DNA of 64,000 bases, from positions 18,350,370 through 18,414,369 of the forward strand of contig NC_045140.1 of assembly GCF_008831285.2 (NCBI RefSeq). The letters are read 5' to 3'. The notes beneath the pieces are model-generated. The model searched no databases, had not been told where the DNA came from, and saw nothing but the letters and a program-made list of their open reading frames with translations. Made by a program: the position numbers and the translations under genes. Every line of letters starts with the position of its first letter. Position 1 is the first letter of the stretch. Positions 48,596 to 64,000 of the stretch are shown one piece after another. Source of the stretch: Nymphaea colorata. Lineage: Eukaryota > Streptophyta > Magnoliopsida > Nymphaeales > Nymphaeaceae.

Positions 48596-49082
48596 TGGGA
48601 GTTCGGCTCACAAGAACTGAATGGAGACAGTTCGAAGCAGTATCCTTAGAATTCGTTTCCAAAACTAATAATATCTCAAAAAGACTGAAAAAAACAGCTG
48701 GAATCGAAGGCAAAAGGTTTAGGAGATGATTCTTATAAATCAAAATCCATAGACGATGAAATTTAATGATAAAAAAGATACCATGACAGGTGCCAACCAT
48801 GACCAGGCTTCGTATTCACCATCTTGTACGTCAGAGGAACGAACAAGATGAAAACATCAGAGTCTCCATTCGATACATGATTAAAACAGCAAAAAGCCAA
48901 GTTTTAACATAGAACCAAAATGCCTAGATCAGTTATAGCTCCAAAAACTCAGGAACAGAATTAGGGATTCTATGCACGGAAAGAGGGGGAGAAAATACTA
49001 AAACAACCTCCAGTTAGTAGCACAGACAATGAACCAATGATTCAGAAGTCTCTCGTCAGCAAAACGCAAAAAGGCCGAGAAA

Positions 49083-49105
49083 GAGAGTAGAGACAGAGAG
49101 AGAGG

Positions 49106-49135
<30 letters not shown>
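49083..49135. repeat. (GA)n microsatellite in the PRORP 5' region
   Basis: A GA-rich tract lies between the candidate 5'-UTR exon (ending 49160) and the PRORP start codon, so probably inside a leader intron. On the transcribed strand it reads as CT. Confidence 0.85.
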
Positions 49136-49138
<3 letters not shown>

Positions 49139-49399
49139 ACTGATTGGACGTCCACTTACTGGCAGGGCGGCCCGGCGGAATCCAGAATCCAGCGACCGAT
49201 GGTCATATAGGTCGCAGGAAACGGTGGAATTACGTTGCACAGTGCTTTTTCCGAAGGGTTTATGGGCAGATGGAACCACGACGCTTTTCCGGAGAGAAAT
49301 GAAAGACCAGAGCGACCAAGTTGGGTCGACCGACGGGGCCGACTCACTCGGATCACAATACGATCCGGACCAGTTCGGCAAAACGACAATAATAGTAAC

Positions 49400-51719
49400 A
49401 ATAACGGCAATAATTTGTATGCAAACGCATCTGGGTTTTGTTAAGATCTTTCAAACTGATCAACTGGAGCTGGCCGAAATTTTAATCGCATTCAAGACAT
49501 TCAGATCTGGCACTGCACCTTCAGCATTTGAATCTGAGGTCAGCCATGAATCCAGAGAAATAGATCTTTAAAATGTAATCTGAACTAAGGTGCCTGAATG
49601 GTGGAGGAAAATGTACAAATTCTCTCTCAGTGCAACTCCTCCCACCAAACAGGTATGACAGATCTTCCCTTCCAGGTGAGCAGAGGGAACCTCACTGCCC
49701 GAACCAAAGGCTTAGGCTCCATCTTTTTCATTGCCCAAGCGTCTAAAGCTGACAATCATATGAAGCTTTTTCATTTTGAGACGTCGAGGCAATAAGGTTT
49801 TAATGCGCAGAAGAAGACAGAACATCTCACCAACATTCAGATCTACATGTCGTGATGTAAGCTAATTTTGTCAAAGTTATTTAGCATGCCAAGTTTAAAA
49901 CACACCAAACAATGTGAAAATGCACATTTAAGCTATATTCTGAACACCAAACTCTCCAAACGAAATACTTAAAAAAATAAAAACGTAGGCGGAGATTTAC
50001 CATGTGGCAATTAACTCTTACCGGTTGATAAATGTACCAAAATCAAGTAAGGCCTACGAAAAAAGCAAAAATACTATTACAACTGAGCATTTACAAGGTA
50101 ACATTATCTGATATACCTTTTCTTTTCAATACGGTATACAACATAATCATAAATAAGGTCTCAGAGTTTTAAACGGTGAGGTTGTTCTTATGTATAATAC
50201 GGTGAACTTGAAAAAAACGGAATAAAATGAAAAAAATACTGTAAATTTTAAAAAAATTAAAAACAAAAAATAAGAGAAAAATAAAATAAGTAAGAAACTA
50301 ATAACACAAGCATTAAAAGATAAGTAGATTCGCAACAAATAAAAAATAAAAAAAACTGCTTGGCATTAAAAAACTGAAAAAATGGAAAAAGTGAAAAAAG
50401 CGCGAAAATTTTCATTTTTAACGTTTTTTCAAAAAAAAAAAAATATTTTTTAAATTTTTAAGCAGCCATTTAATTTATCGCATTTCTGTGACTATGGGTC
50501 ACTACTGGCAACACATTTGTCTTGGGTACCAGCAAACAGACTTGTTACTCTGCTGGTTCGCTCCTATCGAAAAAATTTCATGAGTGCAATCAGCTTTTAT
50601 AGAGAATATACATATGAAAATAAGCTTAAACATGTAGTAGAAGCTGGCATTTTGAAGTACCTCACGACCATTAGATGCTTTATAAACTTCTCGGGTACCT
50701 ATGAGTCCAGTAAGGGCAAAGAACATTACCTTCAAAGCACCTGTCTAAACTGCCTGTTCTCTTGAAAAGTTGACCAAAATGTCGCTTACAGTACAAGACA
50801 CCCTTCAAGGAAGAGAAGTTGATGACTTGCAAATGGGAAGCGAATTAGAACATTCCTAGAAAAAAGAAGCATCTTCCGCATAACATTACTTTCATTATGT
50901 AATGTAATCTTTCAAAACTATAATCTTCCACAAAATTGCCCTTCATTGATTACTCTGATGGGCAATATACAAATGGAACTTTTGCATGAAAAACAACATA
51001 ATGAAAGACATCGTCATTACCTTTACGAATATCACTACAATATCAACACAAAATCTCATCGAAGCTAAGTCTTGAAACCTGAACTGCTTGCAAACCCAGC
51101 AGAGTTTTGCACACAAAGGAAAGCTAACCAGAGAAAAAATGCAAAGAAACTCCAAAACATCTTCTGGCAAGAGGACATATGCTTCAAATTTGTGCCGAAC
51201 CTTGGCAAACGGCTAGAAGTTTAATTGGCTATTGTAAAATTAATGCTTAATTGGCTATTGCAAAACTAACTACCACCATCCACTCCTCAGGTACTCAATA
51301 CCGATTTATCATTTGAATCATCTAATCTCAGAACGACCATCTCAGCGCATGCAATTAAGAGAAACCCGGCAGACATTAACGAAGCAAAAGAATGATCGTC
51401 TTAGGGAAACCACACGAAACAGAACAATTTCTTGTATAACAGTGTAACGCAAGCCAAAGGTAAATGCAAAAACCAATATAAAGCAACCTCATAACAATGC
51501 ATCAAATATTGACGGCTACAATTTGGCAATACTAGTTACAGATGTAAACTACAAAAAAGGCCAATTGGAATCGCATCCAAGAAGAACCCATTAAAGGATA
51601 AATCAATAAAACAAACAGATGAACTGGTAAAACAACATGACCATAAGACAAGAAGAAAAAGTGAAATATAAACAAGTAAAGTATACATATGAAAGGTTTA
51701 ATAGAAAGGGGGCGTATAC
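49400..51719. other. Intergenic region where LIM exons would be expected; none seen
   Basis: I looked on the minus strand for the next LIM exon (the LSNYNSFEGVLYC..HF type of sequence) and found no candidate. A very AT-rich stretch at about 50130-50480 separates two otherwise featureless halves. Confidence 0.5.
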
Positions 51720-51857
51720 CTTGAGAGTGCCATTACAGTGATGGCATCGGAAGCAGGCCTTGTGGTAGACCCAGTTATCAGCAGTGAGCTGATCGACCAA
51801 ATAGACAGTCTTATCACAAAATGTGCATTTATGGGTTGTTCCAACGAAAGTAGCCAT
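51720..51857 (-). CDS. WLIM1: First coding exon of a WLIM1-type LIM-domain protein (partial)
   Basis: The ATG at 51857 opens a 46-codon exon: MATFVGTTHKCTFCDKTVYL, then VDQLTADNWVYHKACFRCHH, then CNGTLK, ending at AAG|GTATAC. Plant WLIM1 proteins bind and bundle actin filaments. The spacing C-x2-C-x17-H-x2-C-x2-C-x2-C gives Cys11, Cys14, His32, Cys35, Cys38 and Cys41, that is six of the eight zinc ligands of LIM domain 1. The final C-x2-H, the linker and LIM domain 2 must come from later exons. None is visible in the 3 kb before PRORP begins. Either the gene is truncated to this exon, or the later exons are too diverged for me to see. The first exon shows no defect. Confidence 0.75.
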
Positions 51858-54365
51858 CACCACAGGCCCCTCTTCTTACCAGAACAATCAGAGGGGAAGG
51901 CGACAAGTTCTTGCCTTCTTGGGGTACTGAAAACGTGAGATGGGAGAATCTTGTTCAGGCAGGTGGCGGGTTCTTCTGTGTTAGATTACAGTCGATCCCT
52001 GAAGGAAAAAAATCGGACAAATAAATCAGTCTAAAAAACTGGCCGGCTTTCGACTTTTTTGTCTGAGTTAGATTTTGATTTTTTCTTCCTTATTTGTTAC
52101 ATTAACGAGTCCAACTCCAGCCATTCTTTTCGCTCTTCAAAGGGCGTAACTAGTTAGGCCTGCACATTCTTATAGGTTCTGGCTTTCTCAAGAAACCACG
52201 AATGCTTGTATGGTTTATTACAGCGGACGTATGATTCAACTTTGCTTTCAAAGTGAGGCTTTGTGTTACTAACTTTATATGAGTCACGGATTTCATGGCA
52301 ATCCTAACTAGCGTACCTCGTGTGAAAAGTCAGTCCACTTAAGGGGAGGCAATCTTTGCCGTTTTGCATTGTCTGCACAACGTCGTCGGAAGGAACAGTT
52401 CACTCTTTCAGATTCATAAGAAGGCACACGATTACTGCCATTTAATAAGAGAAGCTTTAATAAGCATGACTGCAGCCATAATGGTAAAAAGTAAATTTTT
52501 ATTAGCCTCAGCCCGAATTGGTTTCTTATATTCTTTTTCTTGTTGCTGGTGCTTGAATCAATTCTGGAAACTACAAATGTCAGTAGATTATGTAATCTCC
52601 CGAGCCTCAACATAAAATTATATTTATGGCCAAACGACAAACCAATCTTGGCCATACTACGATGGTGGTGACTGCCTAAACTGGGGTTTGAGTCTTTGAG
52701 ATGTGAAGGAATCAGAGGGAAAGACAAATCTTGATTGAAGTATCTCATAGCCTTCATTAAGCTACGAGACTGAACTTCATGAACGCACAACCATGGTGGA
52801 TAGCTCCTCGGAATAATCCAGCCAACAACAAGAAGTCGAGAAAGAGAGAGATAGCGTCCAACAAAGAGATTGGTGGTCTGAAGCCAACGAAATCACTTGG
52901 AGATGAGACTGCTTATGAAATGAGAGAACTATGGGACCTGACCTATTAAACATACGCTATACAAATTAGCGTTAATGAAAAAAATTTGGAAATTGGTCCA
53001 ATATTAGTACTGGCTGTGGGACTAAAATACTGCAGGAATGATGCTGTATAAGTAAATGGCTTGTGGAATGAGAATAACATAAAAGTTATAGGGAGCTGGT
53101 AATATCGCAGAATGGAAAACCTAATAGTGGTAAAACAAACGCCGGCCCAACTGTGGAAAGTTTTCACTTGAGCTACTAATGCTTCAAGGTATTTTTATAA
53201 TCGTTTTCCTCCGTCACCGCCGTTAAGTCAACCGTGATCTAATTTGTGTTAGCATAAAAATATGGCTAAAACGTCCACGTTAGCGATTACAACCGCTGCT
53301 AGTGAACGTTGTCCAGCTGTTTAGGGGAAAAAAAAAAAGAGAAGAAGATGGCTCAGGTTGTCTTTTAATCAGTAGCAGACTAACTACCAGAATCCAACGA
53401 AGCTGGTCGAGTTTCAAGCCGAGTCTAAATCTTAAAACGAACGAGTAATGTGGAAGCCACCAACAATAATGATATGACTAAAAAAAATTTGTTTCAAAAT
53501 GAAATATTATGTGATTTTTTTTATTCAGAATCTTAATTAATATTTCGGTGTATCCTTTAGGAGCTCAAACCTAATATTAAGGCATATCAGAATGAAAAAA
53601 AACCAATAAGATTGACTAAATAGTATCCCTATAAGTTCTAAATGTATCAGTATTCCTCACCTTAAAAACATTTGATCGAATACTCAGATAGCCAAAACTA
53701 TTTGATGAATGAGATTTACATAACTTATTTAACAAAAAATATGCCTCAATGCATAGTCTTATTTAGCAAACACAAAGCGGTGTAAGATGAAAAAGTCAAT
53801 CCATCAAAACTTAATGGATTAACCAAGGAACTCAACTGAACATCATTTTCAAGAAACGTATATTAAAAAAAAAAGTCATTGCCCTCTAACTTGGAACACA
53901 AGAGAACACACAAAAAGTAGTTTGTGGTGCTACATGGAGGCTGACAGTAGTATTGAACTGGTAATAACGGTGGATTTGCGAAGAGACGTTAAATAAATGA
54001 AACAGCCAGTGCAATTCTACCATCCCTTACTCCTGCAGCAGCTTTGCTAGATGAGTCTTCACAATTGGTGCCAGAAAAAAGGAGTGACTTCTACTTAGAT
54101 TATGAAAGTAAATTACATAATATTAAAGAACAACGAGCTATTCATGAGGCCACTGCTGGGGATAAACAAAAAAAAGCAACGGCAGGTAGTTCATCCTGAC
54201 GAGCTTTTTACAGTCAGCAGTCCTTATCATTGCAGCAATGGGTTTAATGGTCGTGAAGGGTAAAAAGGGACCACCACCTGTGGCAGAAGGCCTATATGAT
54301 TCCCTGTGATCAGATACAGAAACTAAAATCCCATTACAAACTAGAGTAGCATGTAAAAGATGTTC
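51858..54365. other. Intergenic, no gene seen
   Basis: This is the LIM 5' region followed by spacer. A 160-codon minus ORF at 52308-52790 shows no domain and overlaps a plus-strand ORF of similar quality, so I do not call it a gene. Confidence 0.5.
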
Positions 54366-57300
54366 TCATACTCCACTTGCTTCCATAATGTCGAGATGCT
54401 TGCCCTTCTTAATTTTATTCCTGAAACTCCTTTTTCTGCTAAATGCTTTCTCCTGCAGTAAGAAAACATCTTATCCATAAGCTCAAAAAATGATAGAAAT
54501 AGTGATAATTACATGTGTGTGTGTGTAACATAGACTAATATCTTAGTCATCCACATCCATTTCACAGGATCGCTCTAAAATTGTTCCCCCTGTAGAATTT
54601 CTATTACCAAAAAAGCTCAAGAAAAAGACATCACCACTGGTTGTCCCAGCTTCCCTGCTTGACGGACAGCAGCAACAAGATCTCGGTTGGCTTCTGTATA
54701 CAAGCTCGTAACAACTCCTGGTTGACCTGCTCTCGCTGTACGTCCAATTCTATGCAAAAAGTCGACAGCTGAAGTTGCGAACTCGGCCTAACATTGTAGG
54801 ATTAGGTTGTTAGCCTTGACCAAAGTTGTTTAAAATTTTAAATAACAAGAAAAACACAAACAGAAGCAGGTGCACTGATAGAACCCGAAACAATGCCATG
54901 TTGATCTTGGTAAAAATGCAACCAAATGTGAATGACTAAAACCAGAATTTTTAGAAGCATGCTAAACTAAACAGTAGAATCAAAGAGTAAAGTCTGGCAA
55001 ACGTCTTAACCACATTAGCAAGATTACACATGGCAAAGGTGGCATGCATGGCACACATGATAACTATGCAGATAAGCAGGGGCATAGCCGCATGTGGGGA
55101 TGTGTAGGCAATTGCTCACACAGTCCAACAAAAATCACTTATCTACATATTGGTTAACCCCAAATTTTTGCACATTTGCGTATAACTGCCCCTCAAATAT
55201 ATAGTGAGTGCCCCTCAGCCAAGTATGTCTGGCTCCCCACTGCAAATAAGGATAGCATCAAGAATGAAGGCATCAATTATTGCATTCGTAACAGAAATGA
55301 CAGAGATCAAAAATCTGTTGACAAAGTTAGCAAAAATTCTGTTCATGCTGTTACTGTTACCAAAGCTAATAAGGAAACAGATCAATCTGTTACAAGAATG
55401 ATAAATATTTCTGTAAACAGCTCCTTATACTAGCCATGACATTTGTAAAAGTTGATCTATTTAAAGAGGACTTGAACACCGTCAATTCCAAGGACAATGG
55501 TGGCCTTCCATGGACTAGGTATTATTCCAGCCATGTTGAAAACTCTACTAATAAGCAAACGGTAACTTAAGTCCGCTTTCACTATTGCAATGCAGTTGCA
55601 GAGACCATGAACAGACGACACAAGAAATAGTTCATTGACATCAAGTGGTCAACAAAGTGGGAACGTCCTGTTTCTCCTTTTTCTCGTCCCTTACATTGCA
55701 TGTTCACTGACACACAAGTATCCGACCCTTTTAAGTCAGATATGGCGAAGACTAGTGTGCCTACTTTCTTTCTTTGATTTATAATCTAACCAAAAAGGAG
55801 CAGCCTCTGCCTTCTTTTTTACCTAATTTTATAGCAAATTAAGAGCCTATATAATCAGTCAAATAAGGACAAAAATGGAGAGACAATCATTAACAAGTGT
55901 TGGCTTTTAGGGGTGTGGGAGTTTTGTGCTTAGAATTGTGAGATAATGACATCATGCTCATGTAAGTTACGGGCCCCATCCAGATATCATACCTGAATAA
56001 CATGAGAGACATTCTGTATGTCAAGACCACGTGCAGCAGCATCAGTACAGACGAGTACTCCACCCCTTTCCTGGAAATGTATCAAGTTCTCTCCTCGCTC
56101 CTCAAGAGAACTATTACTGTGGTAGGTCACACAATCAATGTCAACTTTGGCTAGTATTTTGGCTATAGATTCCACAGCATCCACAGTGTTTGCAAACACC
56201 ATTGTTCTAGGTTTTCCATAAGCCACAGAGCTGCTTGATGAAAGCCCTCTTTTCACAGACTCTATAAGCACACCAACTTGGTTGTCAACTGTAACTTCCA
56301 TCCATCTTTGCTCCAACCTGCAAAGAAGATGAGGTACAGTTGCTACACGTTACTGTAACTTAGAAATATGATGCAGGCAGAACAGAAAGCAAATAAAGCT
56401 TCTTCACAACAAATTGTTTGAAAAATGAAATAGTACTAAATGGTGAATTGGTGATCTATAATTGGAAGGTATCAGACCAAGTAGGTGATAAAGATCCAGA
56501 CAACTACTTTAAGACCAACATGGTTGAACAAGGGTAGGTGTTGGAAAACATGGAATTGGAACGAAGAAAATTCAGATGTAAGAAGAATGGAACCTTGGGT
56601 TGTGACAGTGGAGGAAACTCCCACTAACAAAACTGGCATCAGGAAACATTCGTTTTAGTATTCCACCAGCAGTTCTTTTCCCACTTTCTGGAAGGGTAGC
56701 AGCAACAAAGATGTACTGCTTACTACGCTTGTATGATTTCCTATTCCTCAACCAATCTTTCTTACGAGTATTTTCAGTTGTGAGCTCCTCCTCAAAACTT
56801 TCACCATCAACATTAACTTCAGCATCTACATCTTCTGTAGAGCAAACAGGCTCCAGCTCATTACAGTCCTCAGGCTTAAAGTCCACCCAAGACTTTACTT
56901 CATCTTTATTTTCCCTTCCAATCAGGAAATTCTCTTTCTTAGAAAGTGACTTTTCCTCATACCGGAACATGTTAATCAATTGGATCACTTGATTCTGAAA
57001 GCTTCCACATAGGAGGAGGTCTGCTTCATCAAACACCTGTTGACACCAAAATAATACCATAAAAGTTTTCAATCCAAACAACAAGAAAAACGGGCTTGAA
57101 TTCTATAAACCTGACAACCTTTATTACTGTGTCCTTCTCTTCATTGTATGTGCTTCAATAAAGAGAAATAGACATAATACTCAGATTGTCATGCTTTATA
57201 TAAGTAAGAGGCCAGTTTTCTCAATGGAAATATCTAAATTATTTAATAGCACTTAGAGAGACCAATGCATCCGTCAACTGAAATAGCAGAAATGTTAAAC

Positions 57301-58833
57301 TCAACAAGTTACCACATATTTGACATCTCGGAGAAATGCCGTTCTACGACGCCTTTTTGGGTCAAAAGCAAAGAGGTTGTTCAGAAGGGCAGCAGGAGTG
57401 GAAACAAGAACATCCGGCTGGGTAAATGGCCAACCCTACAATACCCCAGAAAGCCACTCAGTAAGGAAAAAAGAACAACAGTAGCTGCCAATACACTATA
57501 TTTAAGATAGTACGGCATTTGATTTAGCTTTAGAACCTTTTCAGCAGAAGGCCACCATTTTTTTTGTAAAACATATCTTTATAGTTTTCCACAACCTGGC
57601 GCATAACATATTTTGTGCAGGAAAATGAACTGAGAAGCAAGACCCTATTCAGCAAGCAACAGACTCACTTGGTTTCCACAAACAGCCGATGCCCTTAAAA
57701 GTGGGCTGCCATCCATGTTTTGCAGACAATTTGTCATACTAACAACTTGTTGGCATAACATCACATTTGGGCAGAGAACAAGTGAAAACTTCCGTGGCAA
57801 TGGCGTAGCTCCATGATCAGCTGCAGCTGCAGCGGTATCACACGAGGCACATAACTTGTCAATTAGTGGAACTAGATATCCATGAGTTTTACCACTACCA
57901 GTCTCAGCTGCAATTACAACATCATTTCCAGAAGTTATTAAAGGTATACAAGATGCCTGCAAAGGAACAGAAGGTATCACAACAAAAATATGGCAAGAAA
58001 AAACCCCTACAGCATTGATACAAGAAATAAATAACTGAATGCATAAGAAATTTCAGAATGCTAAATGCTGCGACACCTAGAACCAAAACAAATCACAAGA
58101 GAAGATTACGTAGGGGAGAAAGAGAATGCTGATAATTCAAGTCCATTACTTAAAGACTTTCGAGTCCTACGAGTGATAAATAGCAGCAAAAATTTGAAAA
58201 GTTATATGCTCAAATTTCATTTGCTCAATTGCGATTTGCACTTAAAAATCATCGTATTCTAAGTAGGATGGTACTGTCGCGAACAAGCACAAAAAAGACT
58301 ATGATTCATCTCATTCCGGTGATAGTAAATCTCAATTGAAAACGAGAACTTTGACGGAAAACAACCACAATCAAGCGACTAAATCACATAGTTTTGCTTT
58401 ACGAGTACTTCAATGGAGAGTGCTTATCATTCCGTGATCCCAAATGCCTCTATAGGAGCAGGATTTACAAGAACATAATGATCAAGCAGTTGCTCCGTGG
58501 ACTCCGAACAGATTCTACCTGAACCAGGGAAGGCCTATGGAAACCGGCGGCGGAGAGTGCGAGACAGAGCTGGTCGGAGACGCCAAGGGACTTCCATGAA
58601 ACGTTCTCAGCTGCGAAGAACGAACCTCCGTCCTGCGACGCCGGCGCTGACGACGAGGCTGAAAGCGGTCTAGCCCTCGGGTACCACTGCCCACGCCCGC
58701 AACGGCGGTGGAGGGAGAGGCCCGGGGAAGAAAAGAAGAGCCTCAACGGGCCAGCTCCACATGGTGATGGTGACGACGGAAGTTTACACGTAAACAAACA
58801 ACAGAAATGGCGAACCTGCAGAGTCGTCGTCAT
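54366..58833 (-). CDS. RH22: DEAD-box ATP-dependent RNA helicase 22, chloroplast type
   Basis: This helicase in Arabidopsis acts in plastid 50S ribosome assembly. Seven coding exons close in phase: 58519-58833, 57669-57956, 57313-57435, 56594-57036, 55993-56317, 54635-54787 and 54366-54452, giving 577 residues. I chose the ATG at 58833 (MTTTLQVRHF) because a transit-like N-terminus follows. An in-frame ATG at 58908 would add 25 residues. Motifs in order: Q-motif region GFHRPSLVQ (to 105), AETGSGKT (122-129), DVLVSTPAAL, DEAD (245-248), AAT in place of SAT (354-356), VFANTVDA, ARGLDI, HRIGRTARAG (510-519). An acidic insert of about 75 residues lies between DEAD and AAT, as in RH22 relatives. 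The RNGF-like C-terminus AFSRKRSFRNKIKKGK is also family-typical. The gene appears intact. Confidence 0.95.
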
Positions 58834-59668
58834 CGTCTTCCCGGAGCCCCTGTATTCCTTCACTTCAAGACCGAGAGGCACAAGGAGCGCCTCAGACCAT
58901 ATTTCCAATAGGAATTAAAACCTCCGTGATCCGGTCCGCCAGCTCGAAATCCGACGGCGCAGATTGCTTGCTCAGGTTGCGGTTCGTTTTGCAGCCAAGA
59001 TATTGGATCGGACTCGGTCCCATTAGGACGCATATTTTTGGCTGAGTGTTCAGATATGCATATCAAGAACCCGTAATCAAATCCAAGATGACGACCTATA
59101 ATCGTATTGCTCATATGAGCTTTGCTGAGAGGTACAAATGAATTGATTCAATGGAATTGATGTGAAGTTCTGGTACAAGTTTGACGGTACTGAGGTTTGA
59201 TTCTTTATACGCGCAAGTAATCCAAATTCAGTAACTCTCTCTCCATGCAGAAGAGGTGCACTAGGGCGTCTTCAGACACAGAATGGTTGTTGGTGTGCCA
59301 AACAGTGAGAATCATTCAAAGAAATAGGCTTGAGCCAGTAATAAAGGAAAAAAATAATTAGATTATTACATTTACTCCGAACCTTTAGCAACAAAATCTT
59401 ACAGATCACTAGTGCAATATTGCTGGCACAATGAAAATTGAGACTTTACAGCCAAATGGCATCTACAATTGAATCATCGATTTGACAAAAGTTTTGGAAG
59501 ATCATGTCATCCTCCAAGCATTTTCAAGCGAGGCCAAGATGACAATCTTCTGAGCCATCAATAGCGTAATGTCATGGCACCAAACACTCTCGTCGCCATT
59601 CACTTGGGCACCGTCGAGACATGAAGATGGATGAGGACAGCCTACCATTCATTACTTTAAGAAGTACC
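58834..59668. other. Intergenic between RH22 start and zinc-finger gene end
   Basis: This is RH22 upstream sequence and the 3' region of the next gene. No coding signal is seen apart from the possible 25-codon in-frame extension of RH22 to 58908. Confidence 0.6.
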
Positions 59669-63230
<3,562 letters not shown>

Positions 63231-64000
63231 CTGTAAGCTCCTTTCATTTGGAAAAGAAAAAAGCGTCATCATTGCAACTGAATAAGAGTGAATTAGTATA
63301 ACCACAGAAGCATTTAGTACGATGAAGAAAATCTAATCTCTGTCCAGTAGCAGATGTAAAGGTTTGAACTAAAATCTTGTATAGATGAATAACAAGTAAT
63401 AAGACTTTTAGTGATTACAAAGCCATAAAATTAACTATTGCTTCTTCCAAATGGGCAATAAATCAAGTAGAACAGCATGAAAAAGTCAACGCTCAATCTA
63501 TGTTAAGCATTTCATGGGCTTCCCATTAAACAAGGGGGAATAGGAAAATAACAGAAGACCCCAACTTAACTTCTTTGTAATGGCATGGTTGCCAGATTCT
63601 TTACCTAGTAGTAAACACTATATGTATCTAGAACTTAAAATTAATCATCTGCAGTTAAACAATTACAGCAATTACAGAAAATATCACCTTCCACTCATTA
63701 CTATCATCCATAGTTTTCTTTGCTTGTAGTAAGTTACGTTGGCCAACATTAATTTATGTTATTTAGTTTAGCTTGAAGAGAACCAGTAAAAGGAAATAAG
63801 AAAGAGAAAGCACCACTATGTCAACAGAGTTTCTAGGTACTTAAGTAGGGTGTTAAATAAGATTCTACAAAATCTACCTAAAAGCAATAATACATGACCA
63901 AAGACTATATCAGCACCAGCGTACAAACTCATCTTGTGAAACTTTAAGCCTAAAATATTTGGTAAAGAAAATTTTATCACAGTTAAATACTGATAAGTTG
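63231..64000. other. Probable intron/upstream of the zinc-finger gene
   Basis: AT-rich sequence with no exon I can defend. An ATG with a short frame and GT donor near 63710 on the minus strand ends in the wrong phase to join the 63230 exon. Confidence 0.4.

Noticed and set aside
52308-52790. 160-codon minus ORF
   Set aside because: No recognisable motif, no splice context, and an equally good ORF overlaps on the plus strand.
63680-63740. Possible first exon of the zinc-finger gene (ATGGATGATAG on the minus strand)
   Set aside because: Its donor phase does not match the phase 1 entry required at 63230.

Overview
This window is nuclear DNA from a flowering plant. Genes are split by GT..AG introns, introns and spacers are AT-rich, and the families are land-plant ones: a UGT82A-type glycosyltransferase, organellar proteins with transit-like N-termini, protein-only RNase P, DEAD-box helicase RH22, a plant LIM protein, UPF0496 and a TRIM retrotransposon. 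The species cannot be fixed from sequence alone. There is no CRISPR array, operon or viral genome.

Layout. (1) 1-10326 and 32639-43119 are two direct copies of one segment, about 32.6 kb apart. Each copy carries a two-exon UGT82A1-like gene (+) facing an eight-exon DUF393/DCC thiol-disulfide oxidoreductase gene (-). The UGT copies are both open and differ at nine residues. The upstream DCC copy has two 1-bp deletions in exon 3 and a changed CxxC motif; the downstream copy is intact. Homology stops only 72 bp upstream of the DCC start codons, so the two DCC copies have different promoters. (2) 10432-18000 holds a heavy-metal-associated (HMA) domain gene and a decayed 2-oxoglutarate/Fe(II) oxygenase-like gene. 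The decayed gene has lost its catalytic exons and carries an 824-bp TRIM element with a 5-bp target duplication. (3) 18000-24200 holds a U6 snRNA pseudogene, an orphan last exon of a second DUF393 (DCC1-type) gene, a 1.76-kb inverted repeat, and a UPF0496 (At14a-like) gene. The inverted repeat carries a mirror-image copy of the UPF0496 promoter. The UPF0496 gene has a 42-bp minisatellite in its leader and one frame break. (4) 24200-32638 shows no gene I can recognise. (5) 43120-64000 is a run of minus-strand genes: PRORP, a LIM-domain first exon without visible continuation, chloroplast helicase RH22, and a four-CxxCxGxG DnaJ-type zinc-finger gene whose 5' end is outside the window or unrecognised.

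PRORP (organellar/nuclear tRNA 5' processing), RH22 (plastid ribosome assembly) and the zinc-finger protein (probably plastid) are ordinary housekeeping neighbours. The unusual biology is structural: a recent segmental duplication in which one passenger gene is decaying, and a promoter-bearing palindrome that could yield double-stranded RNA if read through. Exon models were built by reading splice sites and phases by eye; phases close for every multi-exon gene reported as intact.
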